Assembly (NCBI GenBank): GCA_052143655.1
Contig: JBKQSL010000144.1
Location: 1 to 18,079, forward strand
Reading direction: 5' to 3'
Origin: CAVSUR01 sp052143655
GTDB taxonomy: Bacteria; Actinomycetota; Actinomycetes; Streptosporangiales; Streptosporangiaceae
DNA: 18,079 nucleotides
The notes beneath the pieces are model-generated. The model was not told where the DNA came from. It made no database searches and was given only the letters and a program-made list of their open reading frames with translations. Position numbers and translations under genes: made by a program. Below, piece by piece: positions 1 to 6,476 of the stretch. Positions within the stretch are counted from its first letter, which is position 1. Each line of letters begins with the position of its first letter.

Positions 1-228
1 TGGACGCACGAGATCGCCCTGCAGAACAAGCTGCCGCGGGATCCTGCCGCCGTCTACCCGGTGTGCACGAAGTTCAGCGGCGACTCGCCGGTCGAGTACC
101 CGGAAGAGGAACTCTGGTACGCCGATAAAGGCGATGTGGCCGAACCCGGCCCGGCGAAGCCTGAACCGTTCGACCTTGCGGCAGTCAACCGCAAGCTCGC
201 CGCCCTCCCAGCCGCTGAGGGAGCCTGA
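1..228 (+). CDS. pRiA4b ORF-3-like protein, C-terminal fragment
   Basis: This open frame enters from the left edge and stops at TGA 226-228, leaving 75 residues. The visible start reads WTHEIALQNKLP, followed by DPAAVYPVC and FSGDSPVEYPEEE. That order (W-x-H-x-I-x-L, a Leu-Pro-x-Asp-Pro turn, then Tyr-Pro-x-Cys) matches my memory of the C-terminal part of the plasmid pRiA4b ORF-3 family, whose molecular function is not established. The last 30 residues are a Pro/Ala/Glu-rich tail. The start and most of the domain lie outside the window. The next small gene follows after 24 nt in the same reading frame, so the two may share a transcript. The coding call is fairly firm; the family call is moderate because only the end is visible. 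Confidence 0.6.
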   Translation, partial: WTHEIALQNKLPRDPAAVYPVCTKFSGDSPVEYPEEELWYADKGDVAEPGPAKPEPFDLAAVNRKLAALPAAEGA

Positions 229-252
229 ACTCAACTGCGTGATCAGCTGAAG

Positions 253-471
253 ATGTCGTGGGTGACCCTCGACCGGTTCTGTGAAGAGGAGGCGGCGAAG
301 GACGAGTCGCTGCGCCGCAAGCTGGAAGCTGACTACAGGCCGTTGCGATCGAGTGCGTTGACGCTGACCGATGACGAACTGATGATTGTCGCTGACCTCG
401 CCAGAGGCGACGCTGGTGCCATTGAGGATGCCCTCGAAGCAGCGTGGGAGCTTCAGCGGAGTGCCGGCTGA
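253..471 (+). CDS. small acidic hypothetical protein, 72 aa
   Basis: This is a 72-residue acidic protein starting at ATG 253. No good Shine-Dalgarno site precedes it; only CTGAAG abuts the start. It lies 24 nt after the preceding stop and in the same frame, consistent with translational coupling. The first half reads as an amphipathic helix rich in Asp, Glu, Arg and Lys (FCEEEAAKDESLRRKLEAD). The second half holds LTLTDDELMIVADLARGD, then a terminal helix. The layout, a helix with Asp-x-x-Leu-Arg spacing followed by a Leu-Thr-Asp-Asp-Glu-Leu segment, resembles Nif11-type and related RiPP leader peptides. No modifying enzyme is visible and no core-like Cys/Ser/Thr tail follows, so this is only a resemblance. 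No signal peptide or membrane segment is seen. Confidence 0.5.
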   Translation: MSWVTLDRFCEEEAAKDESLRRKLEADYRPLRSSALTLTDDELMIVADLARGDAGAIEDALEAAWELQRSAG

Positions 472-497
472 CTGTGGGGTACCAGGCTCGCCTCGGT

Positions 498-570
498 GAG
501 ACCGCCCGCAATGATGTCGCACAGCGTGATGCGCGGCAACCAGGGCGGCGTGGGCCATCCGGGCGGTCTC
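498..570. repeat. 11-bp perfect inverted repeat
   Basis: GAGACCGCCCG at 498-508 is exactly reverse-complemented at 560-570, with 51 nt between. It lies in the 274-bp gap between the 72-aa gene and the secreted protein gene. It could form a long-range hairpin in a transcript reading through. No T-run follows, so it does not look like an ordinary terminator. The rest of the gap holds no gene I can support. Confidence 0.35.
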
Positions 571-745
571 CGCCTGCTGGCCGGGCCGCGGCCCGCACGT
601 TACCCGCCGGTTTCCCCGTTCTTAGATCTCTGTTGCGCAAGTTGTAAACCTTCATGCGGATTACGGCGTCTCCTCAGCTAAGGGCCGTAAATACCGCAAA
701 TGATCTAGGCCAGGGAATGATCTTCTGGCCAGCGAGGGGAGTGAC

Positions 746-2092
746 GTGCGCAGATACCTGCTAGCGCTCAGTGCGGGCGCGGTGCTGCTGACGGTCGGGA
801 TCCCGGCTGCGCAAGCCGGGACGGGCGGCGAGCAGCCGCCATCAGGCGCAGTGTCCGCGACGCCGGTGGCCGATACGCCGCATCTGGCCACGACTTCCAG
901 TCCCGTCGAGCAGATCCGCCAGCTTGTCCAGTGCGGCGGCACGATGTACGCGGTGGGCAGCTTCACCTCGATCAGGAAGGGCAGCTCAAGCTACGCCCGA
1001 ACTGACATCTTCAGCTTCAGCGCGACCGCGCCGTACACGGTGACCTCCTGGGCGCCGCAGGTCGTCGGCAGCACCGGCGCCAACGAGGAAGGCGCCGCCG
1101 CGATCAACTCCATCGCGTTCAACGGCGGCAACTGCGCAGACGCTTACATCGGCGGGAACTTCACCAAGGTCAACGGGACCAGCGTCAGCAACATCGCCGA
1201 GATCAGCACCAGCACCGGCAACGTCGTGACTGGCTTCGGGCACGACGCCAGCAGCACGGTGGACACGCTCGCTGCGGTCAACGGCCACCTGCTGGCCGGC
1301 GGCAGCTTCACGAGCATCAACGGCAGCAGCGTCCGGGACATGACCAGCCTGAGCCCGGCCACCGGCAAGACCGACGGATTCCTGAGCCTGAGCATCAGCG
1401 GCAGCATGGTCTACAACCAGCAGCTCAGCCACGGCGGCACGCTGGACCTGGTGGAGGGCATCTTCAGCTCGGCCGGCGGCGATGCGCGCCGGCAGATGTT
1501 CATGCTGAACGTGTCGGGCGCCAAGGCGAGCGTGACCGGCTGGACGTCGCCCACGCTGAACATCGCCTGCACCGAGTCGTTCTGGGCCCGCGCGGCCTCC
1601 TGGTCGCCGGATGACTCGACCGTGTACGTCGGCACCACCGGCTACCACGAGCCGGGCACGAGCACGCACGGGCCGCGCCCGGCGGGCAGTCCCTGTGACA
1701 CCGCGATGGCGTTCCCGGCCACGCAGTCCTCGGTGAGCCCGAAGTGGATCAACCAGACCGGCTGCGACTCGCTCTACTCCACCGCGGCGGACAGCAGCGC
1801 CGCCTACTTCGCCGGGCACGAGCGCTACTCGATGAATCCCAACGCGTGCAACACCCTCGGCTCCGGCGGGTACAACGCGCCGGGCATCGAGGGCCTGAAC
1901 CCGGCCAATGGCGCGCTGTACGTGAACTCGGGCGGCACCGCGGGCTACTACAGCCGCGCCCGCGGCCTCGGTGCTGACGACATGCTGATCACCAGTGCCG
2001 GGCTGTGGATTGCCAGCGACAACTACGAGGGCAGCGCCAGCTGCGGCGGGGTCAGCGGGCTGGCCGGAATCTGCCTGCTGCCTTACAAGTAA
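746..2092 (+). CDS. secreted delta-60 repeat (beta-propeller-like) protein
   Basis: This 448-residue exported protein starts at GTG 746, with GAGGGGAG at 735-742 as ribosome binding site. Residues 1-24 are a Sec signal peptide: Met-Arg-Arg, a hydrophobic core, then cleavage after Ala-Gln-Ala. The mature protein is rich in Gly, Ser, Thr and Asn. It carries repeats of the type AYIGGNFTKVNGTSVSNIAE and LLAGGSFTSINGSSVRDM around residues 130-200, the delta-60 pattern (hydrophobic-hydrophobic-Gly-Gly-x-Phe-Thr-x-hydrophobic-Asn-Gly) found in secreted actinobacterial propeller-like proteins. An earlier copy (MYAVGSFTSI) lies near residue 70. Several Cys in the second half could form disulfides. No catalytic motif, cell-wall anchor or lipobox is seen. 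An extracellular binding or structural role is inference; the substrate is unknown. Confidence 0.85.
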   Translation: MRRYLLALSAGAVLLTVGIPAAQAGTGGEQPPSGAVSATPVADTPHLATTSSPVEQIRQLVQCGGTMYAVGSFTSIRKGSSSYARTDIFSFSATAPYTVTSWAPQVVGSTGANEEGAAAINSIAFNGGNCADAYIGGNFTKVNGTSVSNIAEISTSTGNVVTGFGHDASSTVDTLAAVNGHLLAGGSFTSINGSSVRDMTSLSPATGKTDGFLSLSISGSMVYNQQLSHGGTLDLVEGIFSSAGGDARRQMFMLNVSGAKASVTGWTSPTLNIACTESFWARAASWSPDDSTVYVGTTGYHEPGTSTHGPRPAGSPCDTAMAFPATQSSVSPKWINQTGCDSLYSTAADSSAAYFAGHERYSMNPNACNTLGSGGYNAPGIEGLNPANGALYVNSGGTAGYYSRARGLGADDMLITSAGLWIASDNYEGSASCGGVSGLAGICLLPYK

Positions 2093-2107
2093 CAAGCCGC
2101 CCGGCGC

Positions 2108-2150
2108 AAGGCCCCGTCGTCCCGGCGCGAGACCGGGACGACGGGGCCTT
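2108..2150. terminator. bidirectional hairpin terminator between convergent genes
   Basis: An 18-bp perfect stem (2108-2125 pairing with 2133-2150) encloses a 7-nt loop. The arms begin AAGG and end CCTT, so a short T/A flank exists on both strands. It begins 16 nt after the stop of the secreted protein gene and ends 31 nt before the stop of the minus-strand transporter gene, where a shared terminator is expected. Confidence 0.85.
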
Positions 2151-2181
2151 GTCGTATCTGCGTAGTGCTCGGTGGCGCGGG

Positions 2182-3801
2182 CTAGCCGACGATCGGGCCC
2201 TGCTGCACGCCAGCGAGGTCGGCGCGCTTGACCCGGATGGCCACGATGGTCACGATCAGCGCCAGCAGCGCGATCACGGCCGAGACCTCGAAGCCCCGGG
2301 AGAAGCCGACCGCGAGGGCGTGGTACTCGATGGCCTTCGTGGCCTGCGCTATCTGGGCCGGGGTCAGAGGCACCGGGTGACCGGCCTTGGCGGCGGCGAT
2401 CGCGGCGGACCTGGCCGCCGCGGCCGAGTTCCGGGCGGTGTTGGCCACGACGGTCCAGGCCACCGTGCCGAGCAGGGCCAGCCCGATGGAGCCGCCGACC
2501 TGCTGGCCGGTGTTAAGCAGGCTGGAGGCCAGGCCCGCGTCGCGGTCCTCGACCTTCGACAGCGCGACCAGGGTGGTCGGCATGAACAGCATGCCCAGCC
2601 CGGCCGCGGTGACCATCATCGGGCCGAGCAGCCCGCCGGCGTAGCTGCTGTGCTCGCTGATCCGCGACAGCCAGAACATCCCGCCCGCCGTGATCGCCGA
2701 ACCGGCCAGCAGCAGCGGCCGGGCGCCCACCCGGGGGATCAGCTGCGAGCTGACGCCGGCCATCGCCATGATGACCGCCACCATCGGCAGGAATGCCAGG
2801 CCGGACTTCAGCGGGCTGTAGCCCCAGACCGTCTGCACGAAGATGGTCAGGAAGAAGAACATCCCGAACATCGCCATGCCGATGCACAGCATGATCAGGT
2901 AGGCGCCGGACCTGTTGCGGTTGCGGAAGATCCGCAGCGGCATCAGCGCGTGCGGGCTGCGGGACTCGATCAGGACGAACGTCAGCAGCAGCACGACCGC
3001 GGCGGTCAGCGATACGACGACCTTGGGGTCGCCCCAGTGCGAGACGCCGTTCTGGGTGGTGGCGGCTTCGGTCAGGCCGTAGACCAGTGCCGCGACCCCG
3101 AGGGTGCCGGTCACCGCGCCGGGCAGGTCGAACCGGCCGTGCCGGCGCTCCGACTCGGCGAGCACCCGCGGGGCGATCAGCGCGACGACGATGCCGATCG
3201 GGACGTTGACGAACAGCACCCAGCGCCAGGAGGCGTAGGTGGTCAGCACGCCGCCAGCCAGCAGGCCGACCGCCGCGCCGCCGATGGACATGGCCGCGTA
3301 GACGCCCATCGCCCGGTTGCGCGGCGGGCCCTCCGGGAACGTCGTGGTGACCAGCGACAGTGCGGTCGGGGCGATGATCGCGGCGCCCACGCCCTGCAGG
3401 GCGCGAGCCGCGAGCAGCCATTCCTGGCTGGTGGCGAAGCCGCCGAGCAGCGAGGCGGCGGAGAACAGGATGATGCCGGCGATGAAGACCCGGCGGCGGC
3501 CGAGATTGTCCCCGGCCCTGCCGCCGAGCAGCAGCAGCCCGCCGAAGGTCAGGGCGTAGGCGTTGACGACCCATTCGAGGTTGGTGCCGGAGAATCCCAG
3601 CGCCTTCTGGATGTGCGGCAGGGCCACGTTCACGATGGTGGCGTCCAGTACGACCATCAGCTGGGCCGTGGCGATGACGACCAGGGCCAGGCCCAGATGG
3701 CGGTGTGCCGGGCGGCCGCTCGGCGGCGCGGACCGGCCGTCGGCGACGGCGGTGATGCCTGGCGAGCCGCCCCGTCCGGTTTCGGGCGTGTTGGCAGACA
3801 T
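2182..3801 (-). CDS. DHA2-family MFS drug efflux transporter
   Basis: This is a 539-residue major facilitator protein of the DHA2 (EmrB/QacA-like, 14-helix) family, which exports drugs or other hydrophobic compounds using the proton gradient. Membrane motif D1 (LDATIVNVALP) is at residues 52-62. Motif A (GGRAGDNLGRRR) is near residue 93, between helices 2 and 3. The segment YASWRWVLFVNVPIG is typical of the family. At least twelve hydrophobic helices are easily seen. I chose ATG 3801 because AGGAGA at 3809-3814 sits 7 nt upstream; the frame stays open further upstream but without a start signal. The first 35 residues are a polar cytoplasmic tail. The MarR-type gene lies 166 nt upstream on the same strand, a common regulator-pump pairing. 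The substrate cannot be told from sequence. Confidence 0.93.
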   Translation of the reverse strand: MSANTPETGRGGSPGITAVADGRSAPPSGRPAHRHLGLALVVIATAQLMVVLDATIVNVALPHIQKALGFSGTNLEWVVNAYALTFGGLLLLGGRAGDNLGRRRVFIAGIILFSAASLLGGFATSQEWLLAARALQGVGAAIIAPTALSLVTTTFPEGPPRNRAMGVYAAMSIGGAAVGLLAGGVLTTYASWRWVLFVNVPIGIVVALIAPRVLAESERRHGRFDLPGAVTGTLGVAALVYGLTEAATTQNGVSHWGDPKVVVSLTAAVVLLLTFVLIESRSPHALMPLRIFRNRNRSGAYLIMLCIGMAMFGMFFFLTIFVQTVWGYSPLKSGLAFLPMVAVIMAMAGVSSQLIPRVGARPLLLAGSAITAGGMFWLSRISEHSSYAGGLLGPMMVTAAGLGMLFMPTTLVALSKVEDRDAGLASSLLNTGQQVGGSIGLALLGTVAWTVVANTARNSAAAARSAAIAAAKAGHPVPLTPAQIAQATKAIEYHALAVGFSRGFEVSAVIALLALIVTIVAIRVKRADLAGVQQGPIVG

Positions 3802-3940
3802 GCGTTTCTCTCCTCTGCTGCTGGGCTGGAGTTCAGTTGCTGCTGGGCTGGCGGCACCGGGCCCGGGCGGGCGGCGGCCGCATGTATCTGTCGCACGGGC
3901 TGAACTGGCCACTGTGCGCTTGGTCACTGCGGGTACCTGG

Positions 3941-3961
3941 CGGCGCGCTTATCGCGCGCCG
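3941..3961 (-). other. 8-bp hairpin just after the MarR gene
   Basis: CGGCGCGC (3941-3948) and GCGCGCCG (3954-3961) form a perfect stem around a 5-nt loop, starting 6 nt after the regulator's stop on the minus strand. There is no T-run, so it may be a weak terminator or processing stem that reduces read-through into the efflux gene. No convincing separate promoter was seen in the 166-bp gap. Confidence 0.4.
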
Positions 3962-3967
3962 GGTGAG

Positions 3968-4552
3968 CTAGCGGGCCGGCCCGGACGCGGCGCGCGGAGT
4001 CGCGGTCACCTCCTGTCCGGCCACGGCGGGAGCGGGCGTGGCAGGCGGCTGGTCAGCCTCGGGCTGGACGCCCGCAGGCTGCGCGGCACCGGGCTGCGCC
4101 GTCCCTGACTGCACGCTGGCGGGCGCCTCGGCTCGCAGCATCTTGCGGATCAGGCTCAGCAGCTCAGCCCGTTCCTGCTCGGTCAGCGCGTAGCTCCAGG
4201 GCATCCGCGCCGCCATCTCGCTCTCGATGCGGTGCTTGAGGTCGAGCCCCGCGCCGGTCAGCACGATGTTCTTGACCCGTCGGTCAGCCGGGTGCGCCTC
4301 GCGCCGGGCCAGCCCGCGCTTTTCCAGCATGTCGGTGATCGCGGTGACGAACGACGGATCACAGTGCATCTTCTTGCCGAGATCCTTCATCGCCATCGGG
4401 CACTCCAGGATGTGCAGCGCCTTCAGGAAGCTGCCGGGAACGCTCAGCCGCTGGGCGATGCTCTCGCCGAGCGCGACGATGCGCCCGATGAGCTCAAGGG
4501 CGGCGTCGAGGATCTCTTCCTCGACTTCCTCCCCGTGCGGCCGGTCGGTCAC
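3968..4552 (-). CDS. MarR-family transcriptional regulator
   Basis: This is a 194-residue winged-helix regulator. The DNA-binding part spans residues about 54-105. The helix MAMKDLGKKMHCDPSFV leads into recognition helix TAITDMLEKRGL, and the wing holds HPADRRVKNIVLT; the Asp-Arg-Arg wing is the MarR hallmark. Flanking helices at 10-45 and 105-145 would form the dimer domain. Residues 145-194 are a low-complexity Ala/Pro/Gln tail, longer than usual for the family. I chose GTG 4552 because GGAG lies 6 nt upstream; a TTG at 4651 in the same frame has no ribosome site and falls on the operator repeats. It most likely represses itself and the downstream efflux gene, being released by a small ligand; this is inferred from family and context. 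Cys74 sits in the recognition region, so redox sensing is possible but unproven. Confidence 0.9.
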   Translation of the reverse strand: MTDRPHGEEVEEEILDAALELIGRIVALGESIAQRLSVPGSFLKALHILECPMAMKDLGKKMHCDPSFVTAITDMLEKRGLARREAHPADRRVKNIVLTGAGLDLKHRIESEMAARMPWSYALTEQERAELLSLIRKMLRAEAPASVQSGTAQPGAAQPAGVQPEADQPPATPAPAVAGQEVTATPRAASGPAR

Positions 4553-4620
4553 TGCTGGCTCCTGTCCTGCTCCGCTGCCCGGCCGGTCCGCCCGTCGTCC
4601 CCCGTGGCGGCCGCTGGCAG

Positions 4621-4655
4621 CTGAGCTTCTCAATAGTGCTGAGCTTCTCAATAGT
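4621..4655. repeat. 18-bp-period direct repeat overlapping operator 1
   Basis: CTGAGCTTCTCAATAGT occurs at 4621-4637 and again at 4639-4655, a perfect 17-bp match with an 18-bp period. The second copy supplies the left half of operator 1. The first carries the same CTCAA half-site (4629-4633) with a degraded right half. The duplication may have created an extra weak regulator site inside the leader. Confidence 0.7.
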
Positions 4656-4659
4656 TGAG
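4647..4659. promoter_or_regulatory. operator 1, CTCAA-N3-TTGAG
   Basis: CTCAA (4647-4651), TAG, TTGAG (4655-4659) form a perfect 5-bp-arm palindrome. It covers the expected transcription start, 7 nt downstream of the -10 box. Binding here would block initiation. The core is identical to the palindrome at 4706-4720, centred 60 bp away, which makes these the likely sites of the MarR protein encoded next door. Confidence 0.65.
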
Positions 4660-4666
4660 TAACTAA

Positions 4667-4695
4667 ACCTTAGATCGATGCGTTGAGGATGTCAA
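4667..4695 (-). promoter_or_regulatory. sigma-70-type promoter of the MarR gene
   Basis: On the minus strand a perfect -35 TTGACA (4695-4690) is followed by exactly 17 nt and a -10 TAAGGT (4672-4667), which fits TAnnnT. Transcription would start near 4660, giving a leader of about 108 nt before GTG 4552. The promoter lies between two matching palindromes, supporting its use and its repression. Confidence 0.75.
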
Positions 4696-4705
4696 TCGTT
4701 CAGAC

Positions 4706-4720
4706 CCTCAATCATTGAGG
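4706..4720. promoter_or_regulatory. operator 2, CCTCAA-N3-TTGAGG
   Basis: CCTCAA (4706-4711), TCA, TTGAGG (4715-4720) form a perfect 6-bp-arm palindrome, 10 nt upstream of the -35 box on the minus strand. The shared CTCAA-N3-TTGAG core with operator 1 is the main evidence. A lone TTGAG half-site lies between them at 4683-4687. Confidence 0.65.
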
Positions 4721-4825
4721 TGCCCCAACTTCGCCGGACGCCGGCCCAGGAGCAGTCGCAGACGCAATGCCCGCCGGCCGCCATCCGCCGCGCCGATGAG
4801 CTGCCTGCGAACCGGTGGCTGCCGG

Positions 4826-5044
4826 TTACATCTTCGTGAGCACGCGCAGGCCCAGGAGCACGAGGATGATGATCAGGATGGCGATGGTGCCGCTGCGCGA
4901 CCGAGTACGGCGGAACGAGGGCAGCCTGCCCTTCTTCGTCGTCTTGATGTCGCCGTGCGCCGCGTAGGCCCGGTTGGAGTGCCAGCCGAGGAAGCCGCCC
5001 ACGACCAAGAAGACAATCACCACCAGGAGTACTGCCCCGGTCAT
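4826..5044 (-). CDS. small two-helix membrane protein, 72 aa
   Basis: This is a 72-residue protein starting at ATG 5044, with AAGGA about 7 nt upstream. Residues 3-20 (GAVLLVVIVFLVVGGFLG) and 53-69 (GTIAILIIILVLLGLRVL) are hydrophobic helices. A basic, polar loop of about 32 residues (including KTTKKGRLPSFRRTRSRSG) joins them, so both ends probably lie outside and the basic loop faces the cytoplasm. I do not recognise the family. It is transcribed away from the dienelactone hydrolase gene, with about 138 bp between the two starts, and it is separated from the MarR promoter region by about 105 bp with no visible gene. The gene call is good because of the ribosome site and clear membrane topology. 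Confidence 0.75.
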   Translation of the reverse strand: MTGAVLLVVIVFLVVGGFLGWHSNRAYAAHGDIKTTKKGRLPSFRRTRSRSGTIAILIIILVLLGLRVLTKM

Positions 5045-5182
5045 GGCAAGTCCTTCCGTTCGCCGGCCGTTTACAGATCCTCTCGCACCGCCGTTACCGG
5101 CTCCAGCGGAAACGCCGGTTCGGGCGGCTGGCAGGATGGCCGGGCAGCGATCCATCAGTCATCACCCGAGGGAGAATTGCGC

Positions 5183-5926
5183 ATGGACGAGGCGCTGACC
5201 GCGCAGACCATCAGCATCACCGGGAACGGCGGCGACGAGATCGAGGCCTACCTGGCCCGGCCGGACGGGGTTGCCTCCTTCGGCGGCGTGGTGGTCATCC
5301 ACCACATGCCCGGCTACGACTCGGGCACCAAGGAGATCGCCAGGAAGTTCGCGGCGCATGGCTATGCGGCCCTGATGCCGAACCTCTATCACCGGGAGGC
5401 TCCGGGCGCCAGCCCCGACGACGCCGCGGCGGCCGCGCGTGCCCAGGGCGGCGTTCCGGACGAGCGGCTGGTCGGCGACGTCAGGGGCGCGGCCGAGCAC
5501 CTGCGCGCGCTGGAGGGGGCCAATGGCAGGGTCGGCGTGATCGGCTACTGCTCCGGCGGCCGCCAGTCGTTCCTGGCCGCGTGCGGCCTGCCGCTGGAGG
5601 CTGCGGTGGACTGCTACGGCGCCTTTGTCGTCAAGCCGCCGCCCGCGGACCGGCCGCTCAAGGCCCAGCCGATCGTCGACATGGCCAAGGACCTGTCCTG
5701 CCCGCTGCTCGGCCTGTTCGGGGCCGAGGACCAGTACCCGTCGCCGGACGAGACAGCGCAGCTGGGCAAGGCGCTCGACGAAGTCGGCAAGCCGCACGAG
5801 TTCAACACCTATGCGGGCGCCGGACACGCGTTCTTCGCGGTTGACCGGCCGTCGTACCGGGTCGAGGCCGCGAATGACGGCTGGGAGAAGATCTGGGGTT
5901 TCTTCGGCCGCCACCTGGCCGGCTGA
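5183..5926 (+). CDS. dienelactone hydrolase family protein
   Basis: This is a 247-residue alpha/beta hydrolase of the dienelactone hydrolase (carboxymethylenebutenolidase) family, which opens lactone rings in chlorocatechol breakdown or acts on related esters. The nucleophile elbow GYCSGG places the catalytic Cys at residue 123. Asp183 lies in FGAEDQYPS and His215 in AGAGHAFF, completing the triad in the usual order and spacing. The N-terminal strand GGVVVIHHMPGYDSG carries the oxyanion-side loop; the family Glu is replaced here by a His-His-Met-Pro segment. I chose ATG 5183 because GAGGGAGA lies about 8 nt upstream. The DUF6295 gene follows after 11 nt. No other aromatic catabolism gene is nearby, so the natural substrate is unknown. 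A cytosolic location is expected. Confidence 0.9.
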   Translation: MDEALTAQTISITGNGGDEIEAYLARPDGVASFGGVVVIHHMPGYDSGTKEIARKFAAHGYAALMPNLYHREAPGASPDDAAAAARAQGGVPDERLVGDVRGAAEHLRALEGANGRVGVIGYCSGGRQSFLAACGLPLEAAVDCYGAFVVKPPPADRPLKAQPIVDMAKDLSCPLLGLFGAEDQYPSPDETAQLGKALDEVGKPHEFNTYAGAGHAFFAVDRPSYRVEAANDGWEKIWGFFGRHLAG

Positions 5927-5937
5927 GGGAGTCCGCC

Positions 5938-6201
5938 ATGTGCACATACCTGACGGAGAAGATCGCGGTCGACGGCAGCGGGAAGGGGGCCGCCGGCTGG
6001 TTCCACGTCAGCGGCGCGACGGTCTACTTCGACCATCCCGTGCACGCCGCTGCCGGGCACACGCTGAACATCGACTTCCTGAACCCGGCCAAGGGACCGT
6101 CCGCGCGGGTGGCGGTCGAGCTCACCGCCGCTTCGGCCCGGGAGCTGGTCAGGGCCATCGAGGCGGCGCTGGCAAGCGCGCCGGCGAGCCTGCGGCAGTA
6201 A
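5938..6201 (+). CDS. DUF6295 family protein
   Basis: This is an 87-residue protein of a family I recognise as DUF6295, seen in actinomycetes and without known function. Its start MCTYLTEKIAVDGSG and the segment YFDHPVHAAAGHTLNIDF are characteristic. It has four His and a single Cys at residue 3. The last third (SARELVRAIEAALASAP) is a predicted helix. GGAG from the end of the preceding gene serves as ribosome binding site 8 nt before ATG 5938, and the start lies 11 nt after the hydrolase stop, so the two are almost certainly cotranscribed. A role tied to the hydrolase is inference from this pairing. No signal peptide or membrane segment is present. Confidence 0.85.
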   Translation: MCTYLTEKIAVDGSGKGAAGWFHVSGATVYFDHPVHAAAGHTLNIDFLNPAKGPSARVAVELTAASARELVRAIEAALASAPASLRQ

Positions 6202-6408
6202 CGCGGTACCGTGCCGTTCCCCCCAGGCGGATGCCGTGGCTGCGACGGGCCGCGTTCGGCGTCTCGCTCTGCCGGGCCGGGTCCGGCGCCAGGCCGGTTC
6301 GGCCGGATCCCGCGCAGCCGGCCGCGCGGACCGTCGCCGGTCCCCGATTGTCGGTAGTCCATGCCAGGATCGGGTCAGGTCCGCGGGTCGGGCGGGCCCG
6401 GCGAGGGA

Positions 6409-6476
6409 GTTCGAGGCACAGTGAAGTTCGAGGCACAGTGAAGTTCGAGGCACAGTGAAGTTCGAGGCACAGTGAA
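6409..6476 (+). repeat. four tandem 17-bp repeats across the clamp gene start
   Basis: The unit GTTCGAGGCACAGTGAA occurs four times without mismatch at 6409-6425, 6426-6442, 6443-6459 and 6460-6476. Each unit holds a GAGG ribosome-site core, a 4-nt spacer and GTG. The fourth GTG (6472) is the start of the sliding-clamp gene. The repeat evidently arose by duplicating the gene's own start region, since each copy is followed by codons for Met-Lys-Phe. The 207 bp before the repeats, back to the DUF6295 stop, show no gene I can support. Confidence 0.95.
6421..6475 (+). other. three overlapping six-codon mini-ORFs in the clamp leader
   Basis: Each GTG in the first three repeats opens the peptide MKFEAQ and ends at a TGA that overlaps the next GTG by the 4-nt GTGA junction. 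The mini-ORFs lie at 6421-6441, 6438-6458 and 6455-6475, and the last overlaps the clamp start at 6472. The 17-bp period shifts frame at each step, so a ribosome would have to stop and restart at every junction. Translation of these peptides is inference; the reading frames and overlaps are seen directly. Confidence 0.55.

Noticed and set aside
986..2095. 369-codon open frame on the minus strand
   Set aside because: It is a shadow of the secreted repeat protein, which has a signal peptide, ribosome site and family repeats on the plus strand.
2005..3903. 632-codon open frame on the plus strand
   Set aside because: It lies antisense to the MFS gene. Its translation is low-complexity Arg/Asp/Gly/Gln sequence with no domain, as expected opposite GC-rich coding DNA.
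4553..4651. Longer MarR protein starting at TTG 4651
   Set aside because: It lacks a ribosome site, its first residues are encoded by the operator repeat, and GTG 4552 has GGAG at good spacing and fits the family N-terminus.
4715..5182. N-terminal extension of the dienelactone hydrolase frame back to 4715
   Set aside because: The extension would be Arg/Gly-rich non-homologous sequence antisense to the small membrane protein. ATG 5183 has a strong ribosome site and places the catalytic Cys at the family position.
6409..6476. CRISPR-like array
   Set aside because: The repeats abut each other with no spacers and overlap a start codon.
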